From the NCBI GenBank assembly GCA_002366725.1, contig DFBT01000105.1, positions 442 to 46,631 of the forward strand: 46,190 nt of DNA. The letters run 5' to 3'. This document shows, piece after piece, positions 8,741-18,500 of the stretch. A program made the position numbers and the translations under genes. The first letter of the stretch is position 1. Each line of letters opens with the position of its first letter. The notes under the pieces are model-generated. The model was not told where the DNA came from and ran no database searches. It was given only the letters and a program-made list of their open reading frames with translations. The DNA comes from Caldifarciminota bacterium UBA3073 (GTDB taxonomy: Bacteria > Hydrothermota > UBA3073).

Positions 8741-9233
8741 CCAGACGAAAAGCAATTGGATCGACAAGTTTCGGAAACTCTTTATCTTTTAATCCTTGCA
8801 ATAACAGACTGTAGAGAGCATGTCTTTGCGAGTCATACGACCTGTATAGGCGAACGAAGTGAGCGTGGCAATCTCAAAAGAGCTTAATCCCGTAAAATGA
8901 GATTGCTTCGCCTCGATAGTCATCGGGGCTCGCAATGACGGACTATAGAGTGAATGTCATTATTCGTAACAGTCTAAAGACTGTCACTCCTTTTGGGGCT
9001 TCCTCAGTGTCATAAAGGAATGACAGCGTTCACGCTGTTAAAATGAAATATCATTCCCATCCGTAACAGTCTAAAGACTGTCACTCCTCTTGAGTTTTCC
9101 TCCGTGTGGACTCCCAGTCTATCTTTCGAAGCTTCATCTCAAACCCCTGTTCGTGAAAAGCTTTTCTTAATAATGTTTTATATGCGAATTTGTGTTCAGA
9201 TACAGATACCCAATTCTATCCCAATCATTATAT
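8741..9233. repeat. Repeat-filled convergent gap
   Basis: 493 bases between two convergent genes. About 8825-8937 is a large imperfect palindrome of the 'GCGAGCGAAnnnAGCGTGGCAATCTCA / TGAGATTGCTTCGCCTCG' type. It has a TCATACGACCTGTATAGG micro-unit inserted in its left arm and an ATAGTCATCGGGG interruption in its right arm. A 27-nt sequence is repeated exactly at 8965-8991 and 9062-9088; each copy contains the hairpin ACAGTCTAAAGACTGT. A sister hairpin, ACAGCGTTCACGCTGT, lies between them. These may serve as bidirectional terminators, but none is followed by a proper U-run. No ORF is supported. Confidence 0.7.
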
Positions 9234-9941
9234 CTATACGCAATCCAAAATCTGCAAAATTTCATCGAGCGCCGCTATCTCAAAATCGGGTTTAATATCC
9301 ACCTGTAACGGACGCAAGTGGTGAGGATTGAACCAACATGCCCGCATTCCGGCTCTCTTGGCACCTACTACATCCACATTATATGAATCACCTACAAACA
9401 AACATTCTTCGGGTTCCCTGGCTAACGAGGTATTGGCTTTCCAAAAGATTCGGGGGTCTGGCTTGAGAAGGCCCACTTCTCCCGATAGCACAATACAATT
9501 AAATAGCTGTTCGACACCCAAAGTCTTCAGCTTCTGATATTGTACATCCGGAAAGCCATTAGAGATAACGCCCAACTGAAATTTCCCGACAAGATTCTCT
9601 ATTACAAACTTTGCACCCCTGACCTGTGCCCCAACTGTGGAATAGGACTTTATATACATCGTTGTTATCTTATCTGCAATGTCTTCACTCAATCCGAGAA
9701 TCTTGAGAAATCTCCTGCTTCTTCCATTACGAACCACATCGGCAGGGCCGCCCCCGTTGAATTCCTGTGTGGCCAAACGGTCTGATTCTAAGAATGCGTC
9801 AAATATCGTCTCTTCATCTATTCCCGTGAATATCTCAATAGACTCTTGCACGATGAGATGAAGTATCTCTCGCTGGGCTCTATTCCTGTCAAAAAGCGTG
9901 TCATCCACATCAAAGAGAACTGCTTTTAATTTTTTAATCAT
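9234..9941 (-). CDS. HAD-superfamily hydrolase (subfamily IA, YjjG-like)
   Basis: Starting at the ATG at 9941 the protein has 235 residues, a usual length. An earlier TTG at 10034 would add 31 residues but has no support. HAD motif I is VLFDVDDTLFDRN, motif II 'GVISNGFPDVQYQKLKTLGV' (S/T-N-G), motif III Lys in 'GEVGLLKPDPRIFW', and motif IV 'LFVGDSYNVDVVGAKRAG'. The alpha-helical cap between motifs I and II is of the C1 type, as in YjjG nucleotidase and haloacid dehalogenase relatives. Likely a small-molecule phosphatase in the cytoplasm; substrate unknown. No Shine-Dalgarno sequence stands out. Confidence 0.88.
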   Translation of the reverse strand: MIKKLKAVLFDVDDTLFDRNRAQREILHLIVQESIEIFTGIDEETIFDAFLESDRLATQEFNGGGPADVVRNGRSRRFLKILGLSEDIADKITTMYIKSYSTVGAQVRGAKFVIENLVGKFQLGVISNGFPDVQYQKLKTLGVEQLFNCIVLSGEVGLLKPDPRIFWKANTSLAREPEECLFVGDSYNVDVVGAKRAGMRACWFNPHHLRPLQVDIKPDFEIAALDEILQILDCV

Positions 9942-10082
9942 ATTTGATTTTCTGTAACCCGCTGCTTTAGCAGTGGTGCATAAAAGTAGAATAACACCTA
10001 CCAAGTTTTGGACCCTTTTAAGGGGCTTTATCAAACTGTCTTAAGGCGTTCAAGGAGTTTAGAGAGTTTAAAACGATTTTTA

Positions 10083-10700
10083 TCAAATTAACGAACTTAC
10101 GGCGTCAAATATAAATTTTCCGCTGAAAAATAAAAGAAACACCCCGCAAATTGCGAAGACATACTTTTGGAATTTTCTACCAAAGAATTGCCCACCCCTG
10201 AAGGACAAAGCTGCAAGAAAAGAACACCACAGAAAGTCACAAAGCCAGTGAAGCAATGCAAAAATTAAAAACCACAATATGCCAAACTCAGCTGAACGCA
10301 ATATCAAAGCAGCACCAACGGTTGCCCACCAAATAATAAAATATGGATTGCCCAAACTTATTAGTATTCCAGCTACTATTGGCGAATGGGTATATCTGTT
10401 TGCCCTGACCTCGGCATTGTTTACGCTGCGAAACATACCAATGCCCATAATCAAAAGGAATAATCCTCCAACAATACCAATTATCTCTTTTACATAAGAA
10501 AGATTTACCAAATATCCGAAACCGTAAAAGATGGCTATCATCAATGGAAATTCAATTATTCCGTGCCCTATCGCTATCAGCACACCGGCACGAGGAGATT
10601 CGCTTCCTTTTGCCACCGTTACAGCGGTCATGGGTCCAGGAGCCATTACACCGGATAGGGAAATCAGCCCTGCCTCAAGTAAAAACACCAAAACAGGCAT
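10083..10700 (-). CDS. LysE/RhtB-family amino-acid exporter
   Basis: 205 residues with six predicted membrane helices. The N-terminal helix carries the family signature 'SGVMAPGPMTAVTVAKG' (the conserved G-P-G/A-P-x motif), followed by 'AGVLIAIGHGIIEFPLM'. A charged loop 'RSVNNAEVRANRY' precedes 'GILISLGNPYFIIWWATVG', matching the N-P-K/Y...W block. Expected to export an amino acid or similar solute from the cytoplasm; the substrate is not readable. AAAGG upstream of the ATG serves as Shine-Dalgarno sequence. It may share a transcript with the downstream HAD gene (same strand, 141-nt gap). Confidence 0.88.
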   Translation of the reverse strand: MPVLVFLLEAGLISLSGVMAPGPMTAVTVAKGSESPRAGVLIAIGHGIIEFPLMIAIFYGFGYLVNLSYVKEIIGIVGGLFLLIMGIGMFRSVNNAEVRANRYTHSPIVAGILISLGNPYFIIWWATVGAALILRSAEFGILWFLIFALLHWLCDFLWCSFLAALSFRGGQFFGRKFQKYVFAICGVFLLFFSGKFIFDAVSSLI

Positions 10701-10804
10701 ATTCTTTTACTTCTACCTTTAATTTTCAATTTATCCTGAACAGATATTACACATAACTCGTCAATATCGGCGTTGAAGATTTGCAAGCTTAGCAGTAGAA
10801 GAAT

Positions 10805-11680
10805 CTATCTGCAAAGTTCTCTATAATTGCAATAGTTACATATTTTTATGTTTGTAGTTTTTGTGAATTCCCTTTTATCTTTTGGAATGTTTTCTTCCGT
10901 ATTGCTACACATGGAATACATTTCTTCTGTTTCTTCTTTAATCTGACCTGCGAAGTCTTGAACGTCGTATTCGTTAAATTTCATTTGTACTTCCTCGTAG
11001 GATGGTCTTAAATAAGCAATCGTAGGAAAGATTTTAACCGGGTCTTTCCCCAGATGAAAAGAAGCCCAGGAGGTATATCCCAATAACTGCTTTTTATGTT
11101 TTACTTCGTTCCTTTTTCCCGTTTTCCAGTCAAATATAAATATAACATCATCAACGGGGAAAAGGAAATCAACTTTACAATATATTTTCATTCCACTGAG
11201 CCTGGCTTCCCCGTATCCGGGAGGTTCAATTATCCAATTCGTTTTGTTGAATAATGCCTTCGTTGTTAACCAATTGTATCTCTCGCTGTTTAAAAAATTC
11301 TTTAAGGCATTTTGTATTTTATTAAATAATTCAGCGGTATTTATATCACTTACTTCGTTGTAATACACTTCCATAAATGTTTTTGAGCGACAGTGTTCTT
11401 CGGTCTTTCTCTTGGTAAAATCCAAAAATCGCGTTACATTTACTACTTCTTCTGATTTCAATAAGCGTTCTAAAAGGACTGTAATAACCTGGTGAACAAT
11501 ATTTCCTATTTCCAGGGGAATTGAAGTCAATTTTTTTAACTTCTCGATTTGTTCTCCTGGGTAATCCCTATCATATTTCGCATAATAATCATAATAATAC
11601 CGTCTCTTACAAGAACAGAATTTATCGTATCTACTTAGAGACCAGCCCAATATTGGGGTAAAACCAAACCTTTTTATCAT
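10805..11680 (-). CDS. PD-(D/E)XK nuclease-superfamily protein, RecB/Cas4-like
   Basis: 291 residues from the ATG at 11680 (GGGGGTG eight bases upstream; an alternative GTG three codons earlier touches that Shine-Dalgarno sequence). The N-terminal 'WSLSRYDKFCSCKRRYYYDY' is the typical entry motif of PF12705-type nucleases, and 'PLEIGNIVHQVI' supplies the conserved G-x-x-H. The active-site strand reads 'KVDFLFPVDDVIFIFDWKTG' (D...DWK), and the C-terminus ends in CNYCNYRELC. With an upstream cysteine this could ligate an Fe-S cluster as in Cas4/AddB. No cas genes or helicase partner lie nearby. Has its own promoter (11733-11761). Confidence 0.82.
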   Translation of the reverse strand: MIKRFGFTPILGWSLSRYDKFCSCKRRYYYDYYAKYDRDYPGEQIEKLKKLTSIPLEIGNIVHQVITVLLERLLKSEEVVNVTRFLDFTKRKTEEHCRSKTFMEVYYNEVSDINTAELFNKIQNALKNFLNSERYNWLTTKALFNKTNWIIEPPGYGEARLSGMKIYCKVDFLFPVDDVIFIFDWKTGKRNEVKHKKQLLGYTSWASFHLGKDPVKIFPTIAYLRPSYEEVQMKFNEYDVQDFAGQIKEETEEMYSMCSNTEENIPKDKREFTKTTNIKICNYCNYRELCR

Positions 11681-11732
11681 TTCAAACACCCCCTTTTATC
11701 TGACTAAAAAACGATATACCCTCTGTATTCTT

Positions 11733-11761
11733 ATGATAATATAAAATCGATGAAAAGTCAA
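11733..11761 (-). promoter_or_regulatory. Promoter of the PD-(D/E)XK nuclease gene
   Basis: Minus strand: TTGACT (11761-11756), 17 nt, TATCAT (11738-11733). Predicted start near 11726, giving a leader of about 45 nt with the GGGGGTG ribosome site. Confidence 0.65.
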
Positions 11762-11851
11762 GAAAAATATTAGCAGATTGACTAATTTAAGAGATATTGT
11801 CAGCGGATTAAACTGATTGAGCAGATTGGGGAGATATTAAGGAGTGGTTAC

Positions 11852-12138
11852 TTGGAAATGGTTTGTGGTAAAACTTATAGGTTCAATTTAGGACCATCTA
11901 CCAAGAATCCGAATAGATTTTTTTTGTTAATCGTAGTACCAGATTACTTGAATATCATAACTATTACTATAAACATTTATATTTCAAAAGGAACGAATAT
12001 ATCTTGAATTTTTATCTAATTTGAACGATAAGTTACTTGTCTACCTACAAGCTGGAATACATGATGAATGTTAAAGAAGTAAAAAAATACTATGCAATAA
12101 TTTTCTTACTCGTCGTAACCCCGTCTCAAACGGGGTAA
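11852..12138 (+). pseudogene. Possible eroded small gene in a 491-base gap
   Basis: The gap 11690-12180 holds no full ORF, but reading on the plus strand gives protein-like fragments in successive frames. From TTG 11852 or ATG 11858 (AGGAG at 11840-11844) comes MVCGKTYRFNLGPSTKNP, then NRFFLLIVVPDYLNI, ending at 12007. A second frame gives EFLSNLNDKLLVYLQAGIHD, ending at TAA 12073-12075. Then MMNVKEVKKYYAIIF runs from 12061 to 12138. The base composition is more AT-rich than in neighbouring genes. This could be a decayed gene with frameshifts or chance. A CCCCGT-CTCAA-ACGGGG hairpin (12119-12135) lies at its end. Confidence 0.25.
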
Positions 12139-12180
12139 ACTCCGTAGTGATCCCCCCTCTGGCGGGACATAATCATTAAA

Positions 12181-13374
12181 CTATCTGTCTTCTAATTTCC
12201 AAAGCTGATTCCCAATAATAAAATAAGGTGGTGCACCCCCTCCAAATCCACCTAAAGCACTTTCCGATATTATTGCAATGGTATAAAACGAATCCGATAT
12301 GCTTCCACTGAGCACAGAAATCGACTGTGAATGGAAATAATAATGTCCAGCTGCCGAAGAATCATCTACAACTTCAATGAGCCATGAATCTGCCGAAAAT
12401 CCTCCTGTACTTGCAGGATTAGCTGGGTCAGAGAGATTTAGTAACTTGTAATCAACCCTACCTATGGCATATCCGTATTTAGGAACTAAAATCAAATGGT
12501 CACCGAATAAAAAAGCGGATTTATATTCCCATTCTAACCCATTGTAAACGAGCACAGGATTTAATGGGTCATTCAAATCGAAGACAGTTGGTAAGCTTTC
12601 ATTATTTCCAATGAGAATAAGATAATTGGATATGAAGGTCATCTCTTTGACAAAGTACTTCTCAATTACAGAAAGCTCTTTATACTGCCCATCCGTTGTA
12701 TAAGAGAAGATTCGCAATGGTCCAGGTCCATAAGGATAACCAACACCCAGGATTGTATCTTTTACTGCAAATGGCCCAAGGTATCCGGAAATGTCCAGAT
12801 GAAATAGCTGTTGTGGTTGTAGCGGATTTTGTAATGTATAAACATAAATCCCGTCTTCGTGCGTGCTAAACCAAAGTGTGTCGCCATAAAGGTTAATCTT
12901 CTTGACTGTTATGGGAAGCTGTGCAAAAGCCACTTCTGTGATTTCTTGGTCGTTATACGAATACATATGATAACCGCCTCCATATTCAATGGTCAGCAAG
13001 GTTCCAGAATCAAATCGGATAGCTGTCCCGGCAACATTTCCAATAAGTTCAAATTGCTGTGGTGTAGGCGTAAGGATATATTGGGTTGGCGATAGTGAAC
13101 GGACAACTTGAGGAAAGTAATTGTTTTTGTAAATTACTGCTCTTTCTCCAAGAGCATGGCCTGGTAGGATTGCAATACCCTCGCTGTCTGTTTGAACTCG
13201 AAAAAATTCCCAATCAAATCCACCTTCAATAAAAGCACCATCAATTGGTTGTCCTTCTGAAGTATAAACTGTTACTTCAAATGGCTTTTTTGGACAAACC
13301 ACTTTTTCCTCGCATCCTAATATCAATAGAATGACCACACCAAACAAGTATATTTTTTGGCGATTATAAAACAT
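12181..13374 (-). CDS. Lipoprotein with carboxypeptidase-regulatory-like and LVIVD propeller parts
   Basis: 397 residues. The signal peptide ends in a lipobox (VVILLILGC, Cys at ~21), so it is probably a lipid-anchored envelope protein. Residues ~33-75 (VTVYTSEGQPIDGAFIEGG...TDSEGIAILP) look like a carboxypeptidase regulatory/peptidase-associated beta domain. The rest contains LVIVD-type propeller repeats ('YTLQNPLQPQQLFHLDISG', 'VFDLNDPLNPVLVYNG', 'LLNLSDPANPASTGGF'). There is no catalytic motif; a surface binding or structural role is a guess. There is no FlgD tail, unlike the 727-residue relative at 22.9 kb. The first codons (MFYNR) and the bases before them are identical to the last 20 bases of the window. 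Confidence 0.75.
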   Translation of the reverse strand: MFYNRQKIYLFGVVILLILGCEEKVVCPKKPFEVTVYTSEGQPIDGAFIEGGFDWEFFRVQTDSEGIAILPGHALGERAVIYKNNYFPQVVRSLSPTQYILTPTPQQFELIGNVAGTAIRFDSGTLLTIEYGGGYHMYSYNDQEITEVAFAQLPITVKKINLYGDTLWFSTHEDGIYVYTLQNPLQPQQLFHLDISGYLGPFAVKDTILGVGYPYGPGPLRIFSYTTDGQYKELSVIEKYFVKEMTFISNYLILIGNNESLPTVFDLNDPLNPVLVYNGLEWEYKSAFLFGDHLILVPKYGYAIGRVDYKLLNLSDPANPASTGGFSADSWLIEVVDDSSAAGHYYFHSQSISVLSGSISDSFYTIAIISESALGGFGGGAPPYFIIGNQLWKLEDR

Positions 13375-13523
13375 TTGATACTAAGAAGTTAGAAAAAGCA
13401 AAACAGTGCCTTGCCTGCCTGACGGTAGGCAGGTAAGAGACCTATAAGAGACAAACTAATTTTTATATTTAAAGTCTCATCTCAGTCTCGTATGAGTCCC
13501 TGTTAAAAAATTTCGAACGCGTG

Positions 13524-13547
13524 ATGTCAGGAGTTACCTCCTGACAT
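13524..13547. terminator. Perfect 10-bp hairpin
   Basis: ATGTCAGGAG (13524-13533), loop TTAC, CTCCTGACAT (13538-13547). It lies between the FakA-type gene (stop at 13634) and the lipoprotein start. On the minus strand a U-rich run (AAATTTTTTAAC) follows only about 11 bases later, so terminator function is possible but not strong. Neighbouring bases hold CTGCCTGACGGTAGGCAGG-type and CTACCGGCAGG-type repeats. Confidence 0.45.
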
Positions 13548-13633
13548 GGGCCTTCACCTACCGGCAGGCCTGCAGGAGAAAGCGATAAGAATAAAATTTA
13601 GTGTCAAAACTTTTGTAGTTACCACATAAAACT

Positions 13634-15181
13634 CTATTCAAGGGAAAACATATAGTATGCGTTCGGCATACCCCCATAATACATCTGAACATCGAGCGAG
13701 GGGAACTCATCCTTAATTCGAGCCAGAAGGGAGTCAAAGATCTTCTCTTCTAGGGGCTTGCCGTAGTATATCGTGAGAAGACTTTGTCCCTCAATCAGGC
13801 TGCGTATTGCCCCCAAAAGACAGGTATCGGAGTCTCTGGACACGGAGATGAGTTTTTTGTGCTTCAGGCAGAGGGAATCTCCTTTCCTTATTATTTTCTC
13901 TCCGATCTTCGCATCTCTCACCGCCCATTTTATCTCACCGGATACCACATTTCCAATCGAGCTCAGCATATCCCTCATTACCTCCTCCAGATCCCCGTCT
14001 TCCTTGAATGTAAGCAATGCCGAGATACCTTCCAAGACCGACTTCGTTTTCACGACCTCGCACCGAATGTTGGAAAGTTCCCTTGCCTTCATTGCGGCGG
14101 GTATAACATTGGCGTCATTTGGAAGTATTATTGCCTTCCTTCCCACTTTTTCTACCGCGCTCACGATCTCACCCGTGCTCGGGTTTCGTTCTCCCGACAG
14201 CACCAGTGATGCTCCCATGCTCATCATTATGTCCTTTATGCCATCTCCATTACCGTAAGCAATAACAGACAGTCCTTCCTTTTCTTCGCCGAGAAAGACT
14301 TTCTGCTCTTTTTTCATGTCGTTTATCTGTACCCTCACGATATTGCCCATCTCCTTACATTTATCTAAAACCAGGGGGGGGTTATTGGTGTGTATATGCA
14401 CCTTTACAAGATTTTCTTCGTGCCCCACAATGAGACTGTCTCCCAGCTGTCTAATTTTCTCTTTTATCTCGGAAGAATGTGCGTCCATGGTTATATTTAC
14501 ACAGAACCTGTTGTATGATTTTGTATGCCAGACATCGGCACTTGTGTCTACCTCTATTTCTATTTTCTTGGGTTTTTTACCCGTCAGATAGGCATTGAAG
14601 GCATCGAGAATAAAACAAAATCCCTGTGCCCCGGCATCAACTACTCCCGCTTCCTTGAGTATTGGCAGTAAATCCGGTGTTCTGGCGAGGGCATCATAAC
14701 CAATCTTCACAACAAATTCCGATAATTTCTCCATAGTTTTAAAACTAATTTTTTTCACCGCCTCGCACACATCCTCCATAACGGTGAGAATGGTGCCTCT
14801 AACGGGGTTCTCTATTGCGCATATTGCCTCTTTCGTTGCGTGGTCAAGTATAGAGGGCACGAGAGACAGCGATATATACTCTTCCCTATTAGTTATGTCC
14901 TCTACGCCCGCAAAAAATTGGGCGAGAATTATTCCGGAATTTCCTCTCGCCCCCATTACCGCTTCCCTTGAAAATACTCGTAGTAAATCTCTGAAAGTTC
15001 CATCACTGTCTGTTTTAATACCGCACCATCCGCTGTTTACAGTGAGGTACATATTTGTACCGGTATCTCCATCGGGCACGGGAAATACATTCAGACTGTT
15101 AAGGTAGTCCTCATTCTCTCTTAATGTCCATCTCGCGAGAGACAGAATCCCCCTTATATCATCGGATTTAAGGACCTCCAT
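13634..15181 (-). CDS. DAK2-domain fatty acid kinase-like protein (FakA/YloV type)
   Basis: 515 residues. The N-terminal Dak phosphatase/kinase (DhaL-like) domain has the ATP/Mg motif VPDGDTGTN (35-43) and 'GARGNSGIILAQFFAG'. A middle and C-terminal DegV-like region contains 'VHIHTNNP', 'VIAYGNGDGIKD' and 'AIILPNDANVIPAA' (the YloV C-terminal DAK1-like part), and the chain ends in 'PSLDVQMYYGGMPNAYYMFSLE'. In Firmicutes FakA phosphorylates exogenous fatty acids bound by FakB (DegV family) for phospholipid synthesis; no FakB is in this window. ATG with GGAAAGGGG upstream. Same strand as ino1-tmk-smc but separated by a 365-base repeat-rich gap. Confidence 0.88.
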   Translation of the reverse strand: MEVLKSDDIRGILSLARWTLRENEDYLNSLNVFPVPDGDTGTNMYLTVNSGWCGIKTDSDGTFRDLLRVFSREAVMGARGNSGIILAQFFAGVEDITNREEYISLSLVPSILDHATKEAICAIENPVRGTILTVMEDVCEAVKKISFKTMEKLSEFVVKIGYDALARTPDLLPILKEAGVVDAGAQGFCFILDAFNAYLTGKKPKKIEIEVDTSADVWHTKSYNRFCVNITMDAHSSEIKEKIRQLGDSLIVGHEENLVKVHIHTNNPPLVLDKCKEMGNIVRVQINDMKKEQKVFLGEEKEGLSVIAYGNGDGIKDIMMSMGASLVLSGERNPSTGEIVSAVEKVGRKAIILPNDANVIPAAMKARELSNIRCEVVKTKSVLEGISALLTFKEDGDLEEVMRDMLSSIGNVVSGEIKWAVRDAKIGEKIIRKGDSLCLKHKKLISVSRDSDTCLLGAIRSLIEGQSLLTIYYGKPLEEKIFDSLLARIKDEFPSLDVQMYYGGMPNAYYMFSLE

Positions 15182-15263
15182 GTTACTGCCCCTTTCCTGT
15201 CTGGGTTAGAAACTCGTTAATTGCCCACAAAGGACACGAAGGACACAGAAAATTAGACGTTAT

Positions 15264-15527
15264 CCCAAAGTGTTGTGGTAACAGAAAAAAGGACACCTGT
15301 CATTGCGAGCGTTAGCGAAGCAATCCCATTCCTTAATATCAATCACTGATATGAGATTGCTTCATCCGTACGGATTCGCAAAGACAGACTATACTTGTAT
15401 CATTGCGAATGAACACAATAATCACTATTATAACTTGTGATAGATTCTGTGAAATAAACCATTCTATAGAGATTAAACTTCTTAAAGTCCAATACAGATG
15501 GTTTTAATGCCATCACAACACTTTAGG
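15264..15527. mobile_element. MITE-like element with AAAGTGTTGTG terminal inverted repeats
   Basis: The outer ends read CCCAAAGTGTTGTGGTAACA (15264-15283) and, on the other strand, CCTAAAGTGTTGTGATGGCA (15527-15508): 16 of 20 bases agree, including 11 in a row. Inside lies a copy of the 'TGTCATTGCGAGCG...GCAATC / GAGATTGCTTC...TTCGC' palindrome (15299-15395) and an AT-rich filler. The element occupies most of the 365-base gap between smc and the FakA-type gene. There is no ORF inside. No clear target duplication was seen. Confidence 0.5.
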
Positions 15528-15546
15528 ACATTCCCGAAAATTAAAC

Positions 15547-18500
15547 TCATTTCTTCAATCTCACGGATATTATTTTAGACACGCCGGGTTCTTCCATCGT
15601 AACGCCATAGAGGTAATTTGCGGCTTCCATAGTTTGCTTGTTATGGGTGATGAGGATGAACTGATTGGTATCTGCCCTCTTCCTTATTAACGAGAGAAAT
15701 TTTAGCAAGTTCGCGTCGTCCAGTGGGGCATCAACCTCGTCGAGTATCATAAAAGGAGTTGGTCTGAGTTCGTATACGCCAAAGAACAGGGCAATAACGG
15801 AGAGTGTTTTCTCACCCGTTGACAGCTGTTCGATCCTTCTGAGTTTCTTCCCCCCCGGTGACACCTCTATATCGATATTGTTCTCGAGAGGGTCTCCACT
15901 GCAGAGAACGAGTCTTGCCCCACCGCCCTGAAAAAGTGTTCGAAAAATATCATCAAATCTTTCGTTTATCTTCACTATAGCATCTCTGACCTTATTACGG
16001 GCCTGTTCATCCAATAGTTTTATGGTCTCCTCCACGATGTTTCTTGTTCGCAGTATGTCTTCCCTTTCATCCTCGAGAAATTTCAATCTCTCTTTTATCT
16101 CTATATGTTCTTTCACAGCAAGGGGGTTCACCGGCTGCATTGACTGTATTCTTCTCTCATGATTTTTCAATCTCTCCTCCACATTATCGATATGGTACGA
16201 TTCGTTGGGTTTCTTCACTCCCATACTCTTCAGTTCGGCAGCCCGGGATTCGAGTCGGGCGATCTCAAGCTCAAGGGAGTGACGGTTCTCCCTCAGCGAA
16301 TCAAGCGAATGTCTCGCTTTCTCAATCTCTGTCTCAAGTTCAAAAAAATCGATGACACCCTCGGGCGGTTTTTCATCAGAACCCTCCTCTGCCTCCTTCC
16401 TCAAATTCTCAAGTTCTTCCGTCACTCTTTTATATGAGATGCCTATCTCATTCTGATTCTGTTTTAATCCCCTCTCTTTCTCCATGATACCAGAAAGGTT
16501 TCGCCTCATCTCAGAGAGGTTTTTATCAAACCCCTCTACCTCTTTCTTCAGAAACTTCAATTCATTTTCGAGGGTAGAAATTTCTCCCTCTTTTTTCCTC
16601 CTCTCTTCGATCATTCTGTTCGCATCGCCGATCTCATCATCTATTCTTTTTTTCTCTCCGTCCTTTTTCTCAAGGAGTTCTCTTAAATGTAGAAGCGTCT
16701 CTTCCGCCGACTCCACATCAAGCTCAATATCCCTCTTTAGTTCATTTTCAAGCCTTTCAATAGTCTCGTTCATTTCATTTATTTCCCTCTCGAGATTTTT
16801 TATCCCGATGCTCAATAAAGTCCTTTTTCTCTCGTAACCTATTCTCTCGTTCTGAATCTCAATTAATGTATTTCGCCTCTCTTCTATTTCTCTCTCAATA
16901 TCAGCCAATTCCTTCTCCAACTTGCTTTTGCCAAGTTTGATCTCGGGTTCTCCAACCTCCAAAATACCGAGACGAGTCAACAACTCCCCGTTCTGCGTCA
17001 CGATTGGAGAGACCACACCCTTCCCGTGAAGGGCGATAGCGGATTTAATGTCTGGAGTTACGACAAACTTACGCAGGATTGGCGTTATGTGCTCATATCC
17101 ATTCTCCACCTCCACAAAAGATGAGAGACATTCGTAATCCATGCCGGGGTCAACTTCGGGTATCAGTTCGGGGGTAATGAATTTCCTTCTCAAACCATCA
17201 TAAAAATAGATATCCTCGAGTCTATTCACCAGTATACAGGAGAGTATTGACCCCAGTGCGCCATACACAACCTTCTCTTTTCCCTTTTTCGGGCTAATTA
17301 CACTGCCGAGTTTCACAAAACCCTCATCGGAAATTGCGTCTTTCACATAAGTCAACAATTGCGCCCTCTGCTCTTCGAGCACCCTCAGAGAATCTCTCAA
17401 ATTATTTACATCCCGTGAAGGAGGTTGCAACTTCTCGTGTGATTCCTTTTTCTCCTCCAATTTTCTTTCAGCTTTCCTTTTTTTCTCCTTTACCCTCTCG
17501 AGTTCGTTACTTATATTCTCCTTTCTCTTCCCGTGGGTCTCGAGCACGGTTCGTGTGACTATGAGATTTTCCTTTATTGATGTCTCATCCTTTTGCAGAG
17601 CTTCGATCTCCTTTACAATTTTCTCCCTTCTCTCGTGCAACGACCTGTCTACCCCGGGTAACAAATTCAATTTGTTCTTTTCAGTCTCAATAAGAGATAG
17701 TGTCTTCTTGTATTTATCTTCTATACCACTCTTTGCCTTACCGACTTTTATCAACTCATTCGTTATCCTCTCCTTCTCCTTCACAATCTCATCTAATTTC
17801 TCCCTGAGATTTTCTTTCTTCTCCCTTAACGACGATTCACGCTTTTCCAGCATAACGATCTTATTTCCTATTTCTCTCCCCCTCTTGACCTCATCTTTTC
17901 TCCAACCCACGATAGAGGCAATAGACTTTTCCAGTTCCTTTATTCTGGTTATTATATTTTTCTCCTCGAGGATGAAAGAGGAGACGAGCTTTGATTTTTC
18001 TTCAACCTGGGCTCTCTTACTCTCCATAAGCATCCATCGCATATAACCCATCTCTGTCATCAGGTTCTCGTATTTCGCCGATCTTCTGGCTTCGCTCCGC
18101 AGTTTTATTTCTCTTGTAGAAACCTCGCTTATCAAATTATCCAACTTCTCTATATCGGTTTTTACACGCTGGAGTCTTGTAAGTGTATTGAGTTTATGGT
18201 TTCTATAGGTTGATACACCTGCGATCTCTTCTACCGTTCTTCTCCTGTAGTACGGGTCTCCAGAAAGGACAGAATTTATTTCCTCCCTTGAGAGGATCGA
18301 GTAACCCCGGGGATTCGCCACCTCAAACAGGTCTATAATATCCCTCTGAAGGACTTTTTTGCCGTTTATCGTGCATTCATTTTCTCCTGACCTGTGCAGC
18401 CTTTTTGAGATAACAACCTCACTCGATGAGGTGGATAACATACCGTCGTTAAAAAAAGTCAACGATACCTCTGCCATTCCCCTCTGGGGCTTCCTCTCTG

